A DNA stretch of 64,000 nucleotides from Eledone cirrhosa (GCA_964016885.1 OZ024740.1:300278709-300342708); one strand, 5' to 3'. Shown: positions 9,922 through 21,861, numbered from the stretch's first letter. Numbers and translations: made by a program. The notes: a model not told the origin generated them from the letters alone.

Positions 9922-12740
9922 CTATTTCGCCATGGCCACCAGACAAATAAAAACTTCCTGCCCTTCCCGGCTAAAGGATGAGGGCGGTATAATGCTCACG
10001 ACTGACTCAGCTGATAGCCGGATCCGTCCTACACGCGACAGCAGGTGTTCGACATAAAGCCACAAGTCAGCAATGCTTGGACCCTGGACGAGTGCGTGCA
10101 GGACGGTTTCGTCGCCCTGCGTGCATCTCTGACATGCCCGGCTGACGGCACCTCCATGCCTGTAGAGTTTATCCTGAATTGGCAAGGCTTCGCGGTTTCA
10201 CTGCCAGGTCAGGGATTTCTGGAAGTTATCCACAGGCCCCGGCCCAACAGTTCTTCCGAAGAGATTGGCTAATTAATTTTCGCCGACGCCTAGAGTTTCC
10301 CCAAGTACGTTGTTACACTTCCCCTCCACTAATCCTCTATAGAACGCCAAAGTGGAGTTTCCACCGATCACATTGCTCGGCTGGTTGAGGGCTGTGAGCG
10401 CCTGAAAACATTCCAATCTCCAAGCGCTTCCTCTCGGGCTTGACCCTAGACTGAAGCTCCGTCAAGAGGATGAGCTGGGGAAAAACACGTCTAGCAAACG
10501 GCAGCAACACCTGATCACCGTCGAGGAAAAGGTGGAGATATCGTAGCCTGAGCACGCGTCTGCGCATCATCAGCCACGGTAAGCGCAGCCCTCCAGGTAG
10601 CGGGTGTTGACAGCGGATGGACCGCCTCACAATCGGAGCGCGTCCCTTCCACAAATAGCGAAAGAGCAAACTCTCCAGCGCGGTCAGGCTAGGCTTAGGA
10701 AAAGGCACGACGATCAGATGGTAGTAGATAACGGACGCGATGTACGCATTTGCCACCTCCGCTCGACCTTTCAGGGATAGCTTCCTCCGTGCCCATTTCT
10801 GGGTTAGAGAGGCCATGGTGCTCGCCACCTCGTCCCAGTTATTGTCCGTCTGGAGGTCCGGACAGAACCAGGCTCCTAGCAATTTAACCGGTCCGTCCTT
10901 CCAGCCTCCGACGACGCTGTTGGACGGCATGAACCTGCCTCTCCAGGTGCCGAGCTGCAGGCCCACTGACTTTTCCTGGTTGATCATTGCTCCTGTCACC
11001 GCTTCGTATCCTCTTAGTGTAGTGTCGTACGCCTTGGTGTGTTTGGCGTTGGACACCATACGGTGACATCGTCTGCATATGCTGACACGGATCTCCCATA
11101 TCATAGTTCGCGTGGGACCCCTCAGCGTCTCCAGTTTGTGCAGTAATGGCTCAAGAGTCAATACATACAAGAGGGACGAGAGGGGACATTCTTGGCTGAC
11201 CGAGGCAATAATGTTAAACTGTTCCAAAAGGTGACCGTTCACTCTCCCCACAGAGCATATGTCACTGTGCATGGCAGCGATCCAGCCTCTGAAGACAGGC
11301 TCAAAGCCAGCCGCCCTCAGGTCTGCCGCCAGATAACGATGGTCCACTCTATCGAAAGCTTTCGACTGATCTAAATTGATCAAGGACCCACCAGTACCAG
11401 GCTCCTTAGCTACCCTCATCACGATGTATCGCATGAAGTGAGTGGAGGTTGTCGTGGATGGATCTGTCTGGAATGCCGCATGTCTGCGCCTCTTCCACCT
11501 GACCACCCACGACAAGCGACAACCTCTTTGCTAGAACCTTGGCCAAAATCTTGATCTCTGTGTGTAGCAGCGTTATGGGCCTGAACTTATCTATGTTATC
11601 CCCCTTTTCGGATCCTTTCTCAGCAGCGCCATGGCTCCTCGGCTCACAGAGCTCGACATTCCTCCGTTCTGTTACCAGTTGCAGTAGACGTCCGCCAAGA
11701 GGCCTCCGAACAAGTCTGCGTCTGTACGTAAAGTTCATAGAGAAGACTTTCCAAACCAGGCGAATCTCCCTTGTGCAGCCAGTCATTGCCTCCCGTACTT
11801 CAGCGGCTGTTATCGGCTTTTCGCAACACTCCACCTCAGTGGCCGAGAGCCGCGGCATTCCGTCGAGGTAGGCACTAAAGTCCATCCCTCGGTCCGGCCC
11901 ACCGCTGCTCCCGAACATCTGAGCGAAGTGTCTCTGAAAAGCTTAACACATTTGCTCAGGATCGAGTAGCATGTGCTCGTCGTGGTCCACCAAAAATCGG
12001 ATCATGACTTTGTTGCCATGACGCGCCTCCGCTACTCGGGCCCATTGAACGGCTTTCGTACCCCCGTGTCTGAGAGCAGGCACCTAGCTCTGACAACGCA
12101 GCCTTCGTGCTTTACCTAGACCTATCTATTTCCCTACAAAATACCCTATCTAGATATGATCTGGATAACCCGAGTCGGTTTGTCCATGTCCACATTGGCA
12201 CGTTCGGGAAATCCAGACGGTACCTGTCAGACAGTTGAAACCGTCTGAGCAGGTTTGCGAGGCATTTACACCCTCCTCCTCTATCCGCTAATCCCACACA
12301 GTCCCAGCGTGCATCTAAGATCCCGTTCCAGTCGTCCACTAACACTAAAGAGCGGGACGTTCCAAGAAAGGTCTCCAGACGCCGGAAGAAATCAGGCCGC
12401 CCTGTATAGACGGCCACTAGCCTGAAAGCTTGCCAGCTCCGCTGGTCACGTCCAGCACCACCAACTTACCCTCTGGGTCCAGGAAGATGGCCCGTATGGC
12501 GAGATCCAAACCTCTCCGAAAAAGCAGAGCAAGTACACCTCCCGATCCAGGACGGTTGGAAGATGCGTACCCATCGAAACCGTCGAATATCGTTGCGAAG
12601 GCCCGTGTTTCGGAGATTCTGGTCCCGATGATGACCACCACATCTATGTTTAGTGACCTGAGGTCGTTGAGCAGGTGGTCCTGCTTCCATCACGACCCCA
12701 GGCCACGCGCATTTAAGCTGCCTATTCTGAGTGAGGTCAT
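9922..12740 (-). pseudogene. LINE ORF2 (APE endonuclease + RT), copy B
   Basis: The start is at 12740 (MTSLRIGSLNARGLGSWWKQ). Endonuclease blocks SLNARGLG, NIDVVVIIGTRISE, VVLDVT, then after a frameshift near 12417 LVLVDDWNGILD, MWTWTNR and SRSYLDRVFCRE. The final SDH-type block and most of the connector are deleted (joint near 11940-12112). RT blocks: KFRPITLLHTEIKILAKVLA (about 11600), NLDQSKAFDRVDH, SQECPLSSLLYVL (the usual RQG is SQE) and FRYLWKG. Codons for SAYADDVTV are present near 11075-11100 but out of the main frame. The C-terminus carries CQRCTQGDETVLHALVQG, a knuckle whose last Cys is Gly. Inactive. Confidence 0.86.
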
Positions 12741-12776
12741 GATGAAAAGGAGTGGAAAAAAGATTGTAAATAGCAC

Positions 12777-14528
12777 TTACCTCACTTCTCGTGGAGGGAG
12801 GATGGTTTTTCCACCCTTTTCACTGCTTGTGGCCTCCTCCGGAAGGATGTCCTTATAAATCCTCCTGAGGAGTGTTCGTCGGAAGTCTCCAATGTCCTTG
12901 GATAATTTTTGTTTCAGTGTCGTGTACGTTTTCTCTGTGATGCGAGTGATTTGTATATGTGGATGTGGTGTGAATTTTGGGGGTGTTGCGTTGTCTTCTT
13001 CTGTGATGCTGGTGTTGTGTTGGATGTAGTGTAATAATTGGTTGTTGTTCAAATTTAATTATTTCTACGTTAGGCACAAGGCCAGCAATTACCCAAAGTA
13101 TTACTGGTACTTTATTTTATCGACCCTGTAAGGATGAAAGGCAAAGTTAACCTCGGCGGGATTTGAATTCAGAATGGCAAGGACCGTTCAAATTTAATGC
13201 TTTGTATTGTATATCGTTTTGGTTGTTTTGTTTTGTTTGCGTTTGTCGTGGGTTTGTTTCTGTTTCGCTTTTTGGTGATTTTTGTGGTGTTGGTGATGCT
13301 GGTGTTGGGGTTAATGATGGTGATGGTGTTGGTGTTTGTGGTGATGGGGCTGGTGATGCTGGTGCCGGTGGTGGCATATCTGTCCTAAGTTTTTTGTTTG
13401 TTTGCTTATTTGTTTCCCCCTGCATTTTGTTTTTGGAGGACGAAGGAGGAGGATTCTTTTCTTTTTTTCATTTTTCCTGATACAGTTTTCCCAATCCTCG
13501 TCGTTCCAATCTGTCTCCTATTTTGATAGCCCAGAGAGAGGAAAATCCTCCACAGGCGTTGGTTTTGGTTGTGGTGTGGTGGATTGTGGAGGCGCTGGTG
13601 CTAATTATGGCGTGGTGGGTGGTGATGGTGTTGGTTTTGCTACTGTTGCTGGGATTGTTGCTGCTACAGTTTCTTCTGTTTTTGCTGCTTCAGTTGTTGC
13701 TGCCATTCCTGCTGCTGGTTTTGGTGCTGGGGTGGGTAGGGGAGGTGGCCTTAACTTTTTATCCTGAGGGCAGAAAGCCTGTAGGTGGGTTCCTTCGCCA
13801 CAAACGACACACCTAGGCCTTCTACCCTCAACGATTACGATGAGGTGTTTGCCGTCATTGAAGTCTATCACCTCTGGAATTTCCTTTGTGTTTTTTGGTC
13901 CGCTTGCATCAGGAGCTCCATCCCAGATCCGGACCAGTTATCCTGCTTTACTTTTATTACTTCAATTACTTTAGTGTTGGCCTGGATGTCGGCAAGGACG
14001 GCAGCAATTAGCCAGGGAATTTCGATGGCCGGCGGAACGTGGGTCGCCCTGATCTTCACGAGTCTCTGACCACAATAGCTTGGGACGAGTGTGAATTCGT
14101 CACTTCTTAATGGGACCATGGAGTGCTCTCTGGCTTCTTGTGAGGTTCCAAAGAACATGTCCACGGTTCCATATTTCTGCCCACGTCTGATGTGATTTTT
14201 TTTCGCCCACACATGTCCCAAAGCTTTTTGGATCTGGGACTCGGATGCCCGTTCCACTGGGCGTGATTTTGTGTTTATCTACGATATGACACGGTGCATA
14301 GGCGCCAATGCTCCATTTTATTTAGATGGGGGAGGAGGAAGGCTGACCCTGCACCCATCTTTTTTTACCATTCGCTTGGCTTCATTCAATTCATCCTGGC
14401 TTACCTCGATTGTTTCGCTTTTCTTGGCTGCTCTGGCAAACGACACATTTAGTTTGGCGCTGGTGTTGATGTTGTTGTTGTTATTCTTGTTATTGTTACT
14501 TTTAGTTTCGCATGGTGGTGTTGTCTAA
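12777..14528 (-). pseudogene. LINE ORF1 with zinc knuckle, copy B, split by a SINE
   Basis: N-terminal remnants from 14528 include an Asn run, LNVSFARAAKKSE, VSQDELNEAKR and RVSLPPPPSK with two stops. From 14257 it reads RRGQKYGTVDMFFGTSQEAR, then LVPSYCGQRLVKIRA and DNWSGSGMELLM. After a frameshift near 13870 come VEGRRPRCVVCGEGTHLQAF and C, a complete CX2CX4HX4C knuckle (about 13811-13770), then Pro/Ala-rich low complexity. The SINE at 13060-13185 interrupts it. The C-terminal tail (13046-12777) has LLHYIQHNTSITEE and ends at a stop at 12777. Confidence 0.8.
13060..13185 (-). mobile_element. 5'-truncated octopus-type SINE in LINE ORF1
   Basis: Body and B-box region of the common SINE. The tRNA head beyond the B box is missing. 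It is flanked by a perfect 13-bp target-site duplication, gttcaaatttaat, at 13047-13059 and 13186-13198, so it is a genuine insertion made after the LINE. Confidence 0.95.
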
Positions 14529-14530
14529 GG

Positions 14531-16640
14531 GTTAATTCGAAATATATCAGGCACATTCACTAAAATCACACATTATTATATTTTGTAAGAAATAGATCCA
14601 GTGCCCAATGTACTCCTACCTATCTCAAAAACAACTGAGGGTACACCGTTTGTAAGTATAGTATAAAAGACTTGCTCAATCATGACTACCTTGGGGTTGA
14701 AAAGCAAATAAGGCGTATGTAGGTAGCTGGATATTATTTGGCTGTAAATATATACAAGTCACACTAGTTCAAAATATCACTTAAATCTAATGAAGGAACA
14801 CAACAAAAATTCCCGGATTGTTTCGTCTACCAAACCTAATTGTGCACCCTTAAATTTAGAGCAAACACTTTACTCACTACATGATCACCGCTACAAGGAC
14901 CTGGAATTTATAGATGTTGCCAAATGTTTCTTCAAGAATGTTGCATTCTACCCAATGAAAAATATGTTCTGTTGAGTAATGAAATGTCAAACTCAAATAC
15001 ATAAATAAATATGTAAATATAAATTTGAACAATCGTAGTGAAAACAACAACTTTTTAATTTTTAACATATAAAAATTCATTTGAAATTTTTCTATAATAT
15101 TTAAATTCTATTATAATTGAAATATATTTTACTTAGGAAGGAATTTATCTGTTTCTGAGAATGAATTATCTACAATCATACAAACATACTTTTAACCAAT
15201 ACACTCTAACCGTATCCCCAGTTTTAACAAGTAAACTAAAGCATTTCAATTTGAACTTTGCTTAATCTTATTGATCTAATATGGACATTCAGTCATTTGC
15301 CTATGGTGATAAACACACTTCACTCTTATAACAACATTTCACTTAAGATTTCATTTACGTATCCGTATTGCTGGTGTTGGACGTTGTATTGTTTGTTATT
15401 CAACGAACGTAAGATATATGAAAAAATACATATATTTTCAACGAATGTAAAATATACAAAAAATATATTTATTTAGCTTATTAGGAATCTTCATTCTCGC
15501 TTGGGGGACTGCTTAAAAATGTCGATGACTGAAAAACATTTAGAGTTAATATCTAACTTCAGGGTTTTCATCATTGAACATATTAAAGATTTAACGTGCC
15601 AAAACAGAATAAGCGCTTTTAGTTGTGCCGGTGTAAACATACGCTTTCTATAATTTCAATTTGGCAGCTATGCTAAAGCTTTTGAGAGGCGTTATAGTAG
15701 AATAGTGCTTCAAGCAATACATCGGTATCAAATTATTGGATTTCAGTACTTTATTTGACATAAGTATTAACTGTTCTAAAGTGCTTGAGAAAAAAACAGA
15801 AATCCAGTGCAATGTGAATTTGTAATCTGAAAGCAATTAGTTTGAAGTATCTCTTATTGATGAGTAAGAAAAAGGGCAAAGCATTATCGATAGTAGATCG
15901 ATGCCGAAAATATCTGGAAGTTATAATAAAATAGTGGTTTCTAATATTCTATTCTGTTTCCGATATCTGTGTAACAGGAAACTCGGTCTCGTAAAAGAAA
16001 AGTGAAACTTGAGTAGGAAGTGAAAATTATTTTCAACGACTGAATATTAACAAAGAAGCGTTGGTATTGAAATAAGCGATGGGAAATTAGTTTTTTGTAT
16101 TTTGTTTTCTCAAATATTGGCTGTTCAGTTTATGATTAATGGCCGATAGCAGTGATTTCCGCGTTTACAGCATCTGACAGAATTCTGAGCAGGAAGTAAA
16201 AGCATCGTTATTTTAGAGATGGAAATTAAGCCTGATTCGGTGTGTATTGAGTATATAGAGACACAATGAGCAAATACTGACAAATTTAATAGTCTATAAA
16301 TCGTAAACAGCTAAATATTACGCATTAAATGATGAGTGTTTCTTTCTTATTCAATAATTACAAATCAGAAGTTTTGCACAAATGCACAATATCGTATCTT
16401 ACTAAAGTTAACATCGCAGTCAATTTAAAAAACCTATGATAAAGAGGTTTTCACCTATCTCTAGTATTTCATCAAATATCTTATACTAGAACCTTAACAT
16501 GAATGAATAATACATTAGTGTACAAATTCACTAGACGTAATGCATCAAAATCTAAGGAACATTATCCAAAATAGGATTAGAGTTAAATAAGGTTTAATTT
16601 GAGGATATTTCATATATTTTAAAATCCAAAATATTCCATA
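14531..16640. other. AT-rich sequence, nothing recognised
   Basis: About 2.1 kb of AT-rich sequence with only short random-looking ORFs (under 75 codons), no repeat match within the window and no splice-flanked ORF that stands out. Confidence 0.6.
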
Positions 16641-16800
16641 ACTTCAGATGAAATATGTTGTACATAATTCGCCACAAAGAATACGTGTATACCGTATACG
16701 ACAACGATACATCTCAGGGTATAACGTTAGTTTTAACTTCAAACGTATTTGCAAAACATCAATTTCGTATTCCTTTCCATATAAAGTTATGTACAATCAC

Positions 16801-16803
<3 letters not shown>

Positions 16804-16839
<36 letters not shown>

Positions 16840-16857
16840 CACGCACGCACGCACACA

Positions 16858-16900
<43 letters not shown>

Positions 16901-16901
16901 G

Positions 16902-16940
<39 letters not shown>
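16804..16940. repeat. (CA)n-(CACG)n-(CA)n microsatellite
   Basis: CA repeat, then about 17 CACG-type units, then CA and a short AT run. The long open frames over it are artefacts of the repeat. Confidence 0.95.
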
Positions 16941-17261
16941 GGAGTAATGTTTTTATATATAAATAGCATCATTGTCTCAATATAATGGGTGGGCAAACAT
17001 TTCAATCAACCGAGACTGTCCTCACAATTTTAAGAGCAAAACTGACTTTGACTATAGAGTCGGTGGAAGGCATTCGAGGGAGAGAACTCCTATAGTAATG
17101 AGTGATCCAAGTGTTTCACATCAATTTAAGAGAATGCAAATTGAATAGAGTTGGACTTGTCTGCATGCCAGATTGTTGAAAACAATGGATATGCCTAGAA
17201 ATTACTACATTTCCTTAAAGAAATATATTCATATAGGAAGTAGCTATACTACAAATGATTT

Positions 17262-17382
17262 CTTATATAGGCACAAGGTGAGCAATTATCACAGTGCATT
17301 ACTGGTACTTTATCTTATCGAGCCCGCAAGTATGGTAGGCGGAGTTAACCTCGGCGGGATTCGCCTTTCATCCTTACGGGGT
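17262..17382 (-). mobile_element. SINE remnant with inverted internal piece
   Basis: Minus-strand SINE body (ataggcacaagg through cggcgggatt, 17262-17361) of the subfamily whose tail reads CCTATATAAGAAA. It is followed at once by about 20 bp of the same SINE body in plus orientation (gcctttcatccttacggggt, 17363-17382). Confidence 0.8.
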
Positions 17383-17639
17383 TGGTATATGTATATAAAC
17401 ACACACACACACACATACACATATATTCAATTAGATTTGTTGGTTCGCCACTGGATAGAACTGGTCATTCCCTATAGTCAACCTTGATGTAATATAAAGG
17501 GAGAGCACTCAATGTAATGCAACTCCCCCGTCTTCGTTTTTGTTGTTGGTGGGGCGAGTACGGAGTTAATTATTATAAAATAACAAGAGGCTGGACTGGT
17601 GTAATTCCTTAAAGGTGTATTATAATACTAGCAGTGGTA

Positions 17640-18120
17640 CCCGGCGTTGCCCGGGTTAAGGTATTTTGGATGGCGGGCCGCCAACAGAACTAATCGTGGA
17701 AAGACTGCATGCCTGGACAATATGTAAAGAAAATAAACCGAATACTCTGATGGCTGGATAATCTTTAAGATTTTCGTCGATGAAGCAGGAACAATGCAGG
17801 TTTTCACCTAATGCTGGCACTAGGGGTTCAAGAAAATGAATTTTTTTGTATGTGCATAATATGCCTTGAAATTTCGGGAAAATCGCCTAGACGTAACGCC
17901 TCAAAAAAGCCCTAAAAAGTTTTTAAAAATGAAGTTTTTCACCTAGGCCATAAAGAAGTTGGATTTGTTCACGGTATGAAGAAGAGACTGAATAATACAT
18001 AGTTACAATTTCCAGGAAATCGGTCTGACGTAACGCCTTAAAAAACCCCTAAAACTATAAAAACGCAGTTTTTCGCCTAATGCGGGCCCTAGGGGATCAA
18101 AAAGTTGAATTGTGTATGTG
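17640..18120. repeat. Unclassified repeat with CCCGGCGTTGCCCGGG motif
   Basis: Begins actagcagtggtacccggcg. It contains three loosely repeated blocks with 'ttttcacctaatgcgggc' and 'gacgtaacgcct', spaced by about 120 bp. I do not recognise the family. No coding capacity is seen. Confidence 0.5.
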
Positions 18121-18180
18121 CATCACAACCACACACAGACTCACACACACACAGACATCCTCAGTTTTATATATATACAT

Positions 18181-18447
18181 GAACATTTCAATGACCGTGT
18201 TCAGTATGAATCCGGTGATATCATCAGGTATTAGAAATATAACAAAGGAATATAATAGACACAATCCATGGGGCCGAATAGACAGAGAGACAAGAAGGCG
18301 GACTAGAAACTGGTAAATGTTTGGCCGCCATCTTGTCTCTCTGAATTTTGGGCCCCATGGATTGTGTCTATTATATTCCTTTGTTAAATTTCGAATACCT
18401 GATGATGTCACCAGATCATACTGAATCCGATCATTGAAACGTTCATA
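18181..18447. repeat. Inverted dimer of a hammerhead-bearing repeat (family of 59.2 kb)
   Basis: Arms 18181-18300 and 18325-18447 are near-complements around a 24-bp centre. Each arm carries a CTGATGA...GAAA core: minus strand in the left arm, plus strand in the right arm. In the left arm the cleavage triplet reads AUG and in the right arm the short stem III is lost, so both are probably inactive. The outer end (ttattatactatgaacg, ggctggactggtgt) matches pieces at 17580-17625 and 59150-59195. Confidence 0.78.
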
Positions 18448-18494
18448 GTATAATAAACCTTTAAGTAAATACACCAGTCCAGCCTCATGTTATT

Positions 18495-18525
<31 letters not shown>

Positions 18526-18777
18526 CGGTACACCCGGCCGACTAACTCAATCGATATGCAAATTAGGCTGCTCAGCCGTTAATATGCATAAGGAAAGTAT
18601 ATACTTTCAAACGTTCAATCGTCTGACAGGAAGGTATACAGCGCTGATGACAGCTAATAAGCTAGTAGCTAGTTCATCGTTCCTTTGTCAGTGTTGAACA
18701 AAAGGGCAATGATGGTTGCCGAACATTGTACGGCTACTAATTCGGGCTGTTTGTTTATAAACAAACGTATACATACT

Positions 18778-18833
<56 letters not shown>

Positions 18834-19046
18834 TATGTATACGTGTTCGGCAACCATCATTGCCCTTTTGTTCAACACTGACAAAGGAACGATAAACTAG
18901 CTACTAGCTTATTAGCTGTCATCAGCACTGTATACCTTCCTGTCAGACGATTGAACGTTTGAAAGTATATACTTTCCTTATGCATATTAACGACTGAGCA
19001 GCCTAATTTGCATATCGATTGAGTTAGTCGGCCGGGTGTACCGATA
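18526..19046. repeat. Long inverted repeat around (AT)n, hammerhead-family element
   Basis: Arms about 18526-18780 and 18832-19046 are near-complements (cggccgactaactcaatcga at one end and its complement at the other). The centre is about 50 bp of AT. The same sequence recurs as single copies at 19146-19380 and 63490-63760. Both arms keep CTGATGA and the stem I half but have lost GAAA, so their ribozyme cores are dead. Confidence 0.85.
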
Positions 19047-19145
19047 TATATATATAAGTATGTATACGTACATACATATATGTGTACATACATACAGTAG
19101 TATGTATATATATACGTACATACACACATATATATATATGTACGT

Positions 19146-19380
19146 ATGGGTTTACCGAACATTTATTATAATGTTCGGTTTGTTTGTAAACAAGCACCCC
19201 GATTTACGCCGTACCTTGCTCGGAAACCATCGTCGCCCTTTTGTTCAACACTGACACAGGAACGATGTACTAGTTTCAAGCTTATTAGCTATCGTCAGCA
19301 TCATATACCTTTCTGTCAGATGATTGAACGTTTGAAAGTATACTTTCCTTATGCATATTAACGGCTGAGCAGCCAAATAA
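19146..19380 (+). repeat. Single copy of the 18.5/63.5-kb repeat
   Basis: Shares acactgacacaggaacgatg, ctgtcagatgattgaacg, gtatactttcctta and aacggctgagcagcc with the other copies. It contains the intact hammerhead at 19262-19304 on the minus strand. Confidence 0.85.
19262..19304 (-). ncRNA. Hammerhead ribozyme (CUGACGA core)
   Basis: Minus strand: stem I AUGAUG/CAUCGU (five Watson-Crick pairs and one wobble), CUGACGA, stem II UAGCU-AAUA-AGCUU (first pair U-U), GAAA, a minimal stem III (A-U, C-G, loop UA), cleavage triplet GUA. All core residues are present. The homologous copy at 63607 changes two stem I positions while keeping pairing. Self-cleavage is inferred from the fold. Confidence 0.82.
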
Positions 19381-19394
19381 AGGGCGATAAGAAA

Positions 19395-20290
19395 AGTTGA
19401 TAAGAAAATCTAAGAGGGCTAGAAATTGTTTGCCTACATTGGTTTTAACGTTGAGTTAGAAGGGAGGAGAGAACCAATGTAGGCAAACAATTTCTAGCCC
19501 TCTTAGATAGACACAAAGTAAAAAAAGGATACTCCTGCGCTAAGAACATGAAGGCCAACATCACCAACAGCCCTAAGAGCAACACCCCACCAGGGTGCTC
19601 TTGCCGTAAGCCCGAAGCTTGCCTCTTCAACAGCAATGCAACGCACCCGCTGTAGTTTATGAAACTGTGATCACTTGCAATCGACCATATCAACCACAGG
19701 AGCTCAAATCCTAAATGGGTATGGCGGAGGGCCGATTTAAGGAACGCTTCCTGAACCACCAGTCGACCTTTTGGTACCCGGACAGATGTTCATCCACGAA
19801 ACTCGCGAGCCACGTATGGTCACACAAGGACTCAAGTATAGACTACTACATTCAATGGAAAGCCATCGCTAAGTCCAAGCCATACGCAAGGGGAAATCCG
19901 TCGTGTGGACTATGTGGTGATGAACGAATAAATATTCTAAAGAGATTACGCAATAGTGATTGCCTAAACACGAGAATTGAATTCTTCACACGTTGTCCAC
20001 GCATCTGGAAACACCTCTTACATAACTACAAAGCTCCGGATTGAATTACAACAACATCCTAATTGTCTCATCAACTAGAAACTTTTCGGACTCTCGCAGT
20101 TATCTCCCTTACACCTTTCGCACGCATTTTAGTATTGCGCTTGTGAAGTGATCGTTTCTGCGCATGCGCGTTCGTACGGTTGTCCTTTCTGTTCTGTATA
20201 ACCATGTCCATTACGAGATGAGGATCCGCTAAGGTGAAACAATTATTGTCGGTATGGTGAACTAACTGTTGTGTAACCACTTCTATATAC
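19395..20290 (+). mobile_element. Penelope-like element fragment, linker and GIY-YIG region
   Basis: A 5'-truncated plus-strand copy starting at 19471 (NVGKQFLALLDRH-like). It then reads PPGCSCRKPEACLF (CxC motif), RFKERFLNHQSTF, CGLCGDERINILKRL and NTRIEFFTRCPRIWKHLL. The endonuclease frame 19715-20044 is open to its stop. The 60 bp before 19471 are the same linker region in minus orientation, giving a 34-bp inverted repeat (19411-19444 with 19472-19505). The 3' region (20060-20290) contains cgcatgcgcgttcgtacggt and a decayed hammerhead (20208-20265; core C replaced by A). Related copies are at 27.8-29.1 kb. Confidence 0.85.
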
Positions 20291-20299
20291 ATATATATA

Positions 20300-21420
20300 T
20301 ATATATGGGAAAGGGAAATGAAATAAATCGTCCATTATCTGTGTTAACAATGGTCAAGTGGAAAACGAGTTAGTTGAGTTTTATCCATAAAGTATAAATT
20401 TACAAATAATCGCGGTCCTATATATATTGAAGGTTTTTAGTATAGCCAGATTAAGCAAAATAGTAATTATTGTCAAACAGATTTTTAGAAAGTAACAAAA
20501 TTAGAAACAATGAGTAGGTAAATAAAGCTAGTAGATGTATATTTCATGGGGATATTCTTTTCTTATTCAGTAGCTGCATTACAACAGATTGTAATTTGAT
20601 ACACATTGTCAGAACACAGCTTATACATATTTATATTCATATGATTTCTAAGACGAGAGAAATTTACTTGATGTCTTACAAACATTTAGAGAATATTCAT
20701 CTAGACAATATTGAACGGGGGATAATTAGTAACAATCATTAACATTATATTAGGAAATAAATAGCATTAGTAAAGGAAATACGCTTTTTTATATATGTCT
20801 TTTATATACGCTTCTGTTATACATGTCTATTAAATAGGACTCAATCTTACGATTGGTTAAGAAGTAATGAATACACGTATATAAAGGAAGCATTTTAAAA
20901 CTAGCATCTTAAACCGCATTAGGTTAATATATGTAAGAAGTTTAAATTGCCAAACATGAGATAATATGAATTAATCCTCAAGCTGTTTCAGTAAAACTAT
21001 TTAAGCCTAATATTTTAACTGGAAACTAAATTCAGGCAAAATAGATAAATAGGAGAAAATAGGAAAAATATAACACTTCATGTATTGTAAATCAGCAAAG
21101 CCTTCTATATCCCATGAATACAGAGATATGTATGGACCTCTGCTGAAATTATATCACACACACTATTATAAGTGAACAACATTATAATATTAACTGAAAT
21201 ACTATCAATATACAAATAAATAAATTCGGCAGCAGGCAATATCATTTTAAAAGCATAATGTAAAATATCTGAATGAGGGCGAAGGTAAAAGTAGCAGTTA
21301 AACGCCGGACAAGGCTTCTTATTAATACAACAAAGTAACAATGTTCAGCAAAAGTAACTTAGTGGTGATGGCAGGGAATTAAAATTAGGTGAGATCAATT
21401 ACTGAAATATTGGTAATCAC
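20300..21420. other. AT-rich sequence, nothing recognised
   Basis: 1.1 kb of AT-rich sequence without a recognisable gene or repeat. Confidence 0.6.
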
Positions 21421-21424
21421 TAAG

Positions 21425-21665
21425 CCAGTGACTTAGTGGTTAGAGCATTGGGATTGCAATCGAAAGGTAATGAGTTCAATTCTCGGACCGAGTGAGGTGA
21501 TGTTTCCTTGAGCAAGGCACTTTATTTCACTTTGCCACAGTTTACTCAGCTGTAGAAGGGAGATGATAGGACTGGGGTCCCTAGCATTAAGTTACCCAAG
21601 ATACCTGCAACGAGATATACCTTGGAGGAGGCCAGCTAAACCTGTCACATACACACACACACACT
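21425..21665 (+). mobile_element. tRNA-headed SINE, second type
   Basis: A tRNA-like head with A-box-like tagtggttagagcattgg and B-box-like gagttcaattctc. A body follows with gagcaaggcactttatttca and tttactcagctgtag, and the copy ends in a CA run. It is a different family from the abundant octopus-type SINE. Related copies lie at 30.65, 62.74 and 63.11 kb. Confidence 0.82.
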
Positions 21666-21861
21666 AGAAAAACAGAAGTGAAACCTAACGTCACTTATAA
21701 GCACTTCATCCATTATGTAATATGGTAATATTCATTTTTAAAAAGTAGCATTCTTAAACACAGCTGTAATATTATAATACAACGGGAGGAAACATAAAAG
21801 TATCACAGACGATGTCAGAGGTGTGTGACGAAATAACTCGCAGGTATACATTTATATGTAT

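Larger units (their letters stand above)
9495..14530 (-). mobile_element. Tx1/L1-like LINE, long copy B
   Basis: Second long copy in the same orientation and directly adjoining copy A. 5' end near 14530 and 3' end near 9495. The 3' UTR matches copy A (acttccgagg, gtacaggacagtac) but stops at a TAATGT and lacks the final 40 bp and the ATT tail of copy A. About 400 bp of the endonuclease-RT connector are missing near 11940-12112. A SINE is inserted in ORF1. Confidence 0.87.

Noticed and set aside
13163..13816. Plus-strand Gly/Val-rich ORFs
   Set aside because: Shadows of the minus-strand LINE ORF1 low-complexity region, which is confirmed by its zinc knuckle.
16804..16933. Possible CRISPR-like array in CACG units
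   Set aside because: Simple short-period repeat without spacers, in a eukaryotic genome.
16648..17005. His/Thr and Cys/Val ORFs
   Set aside because: Products of CA and CACG repeats.
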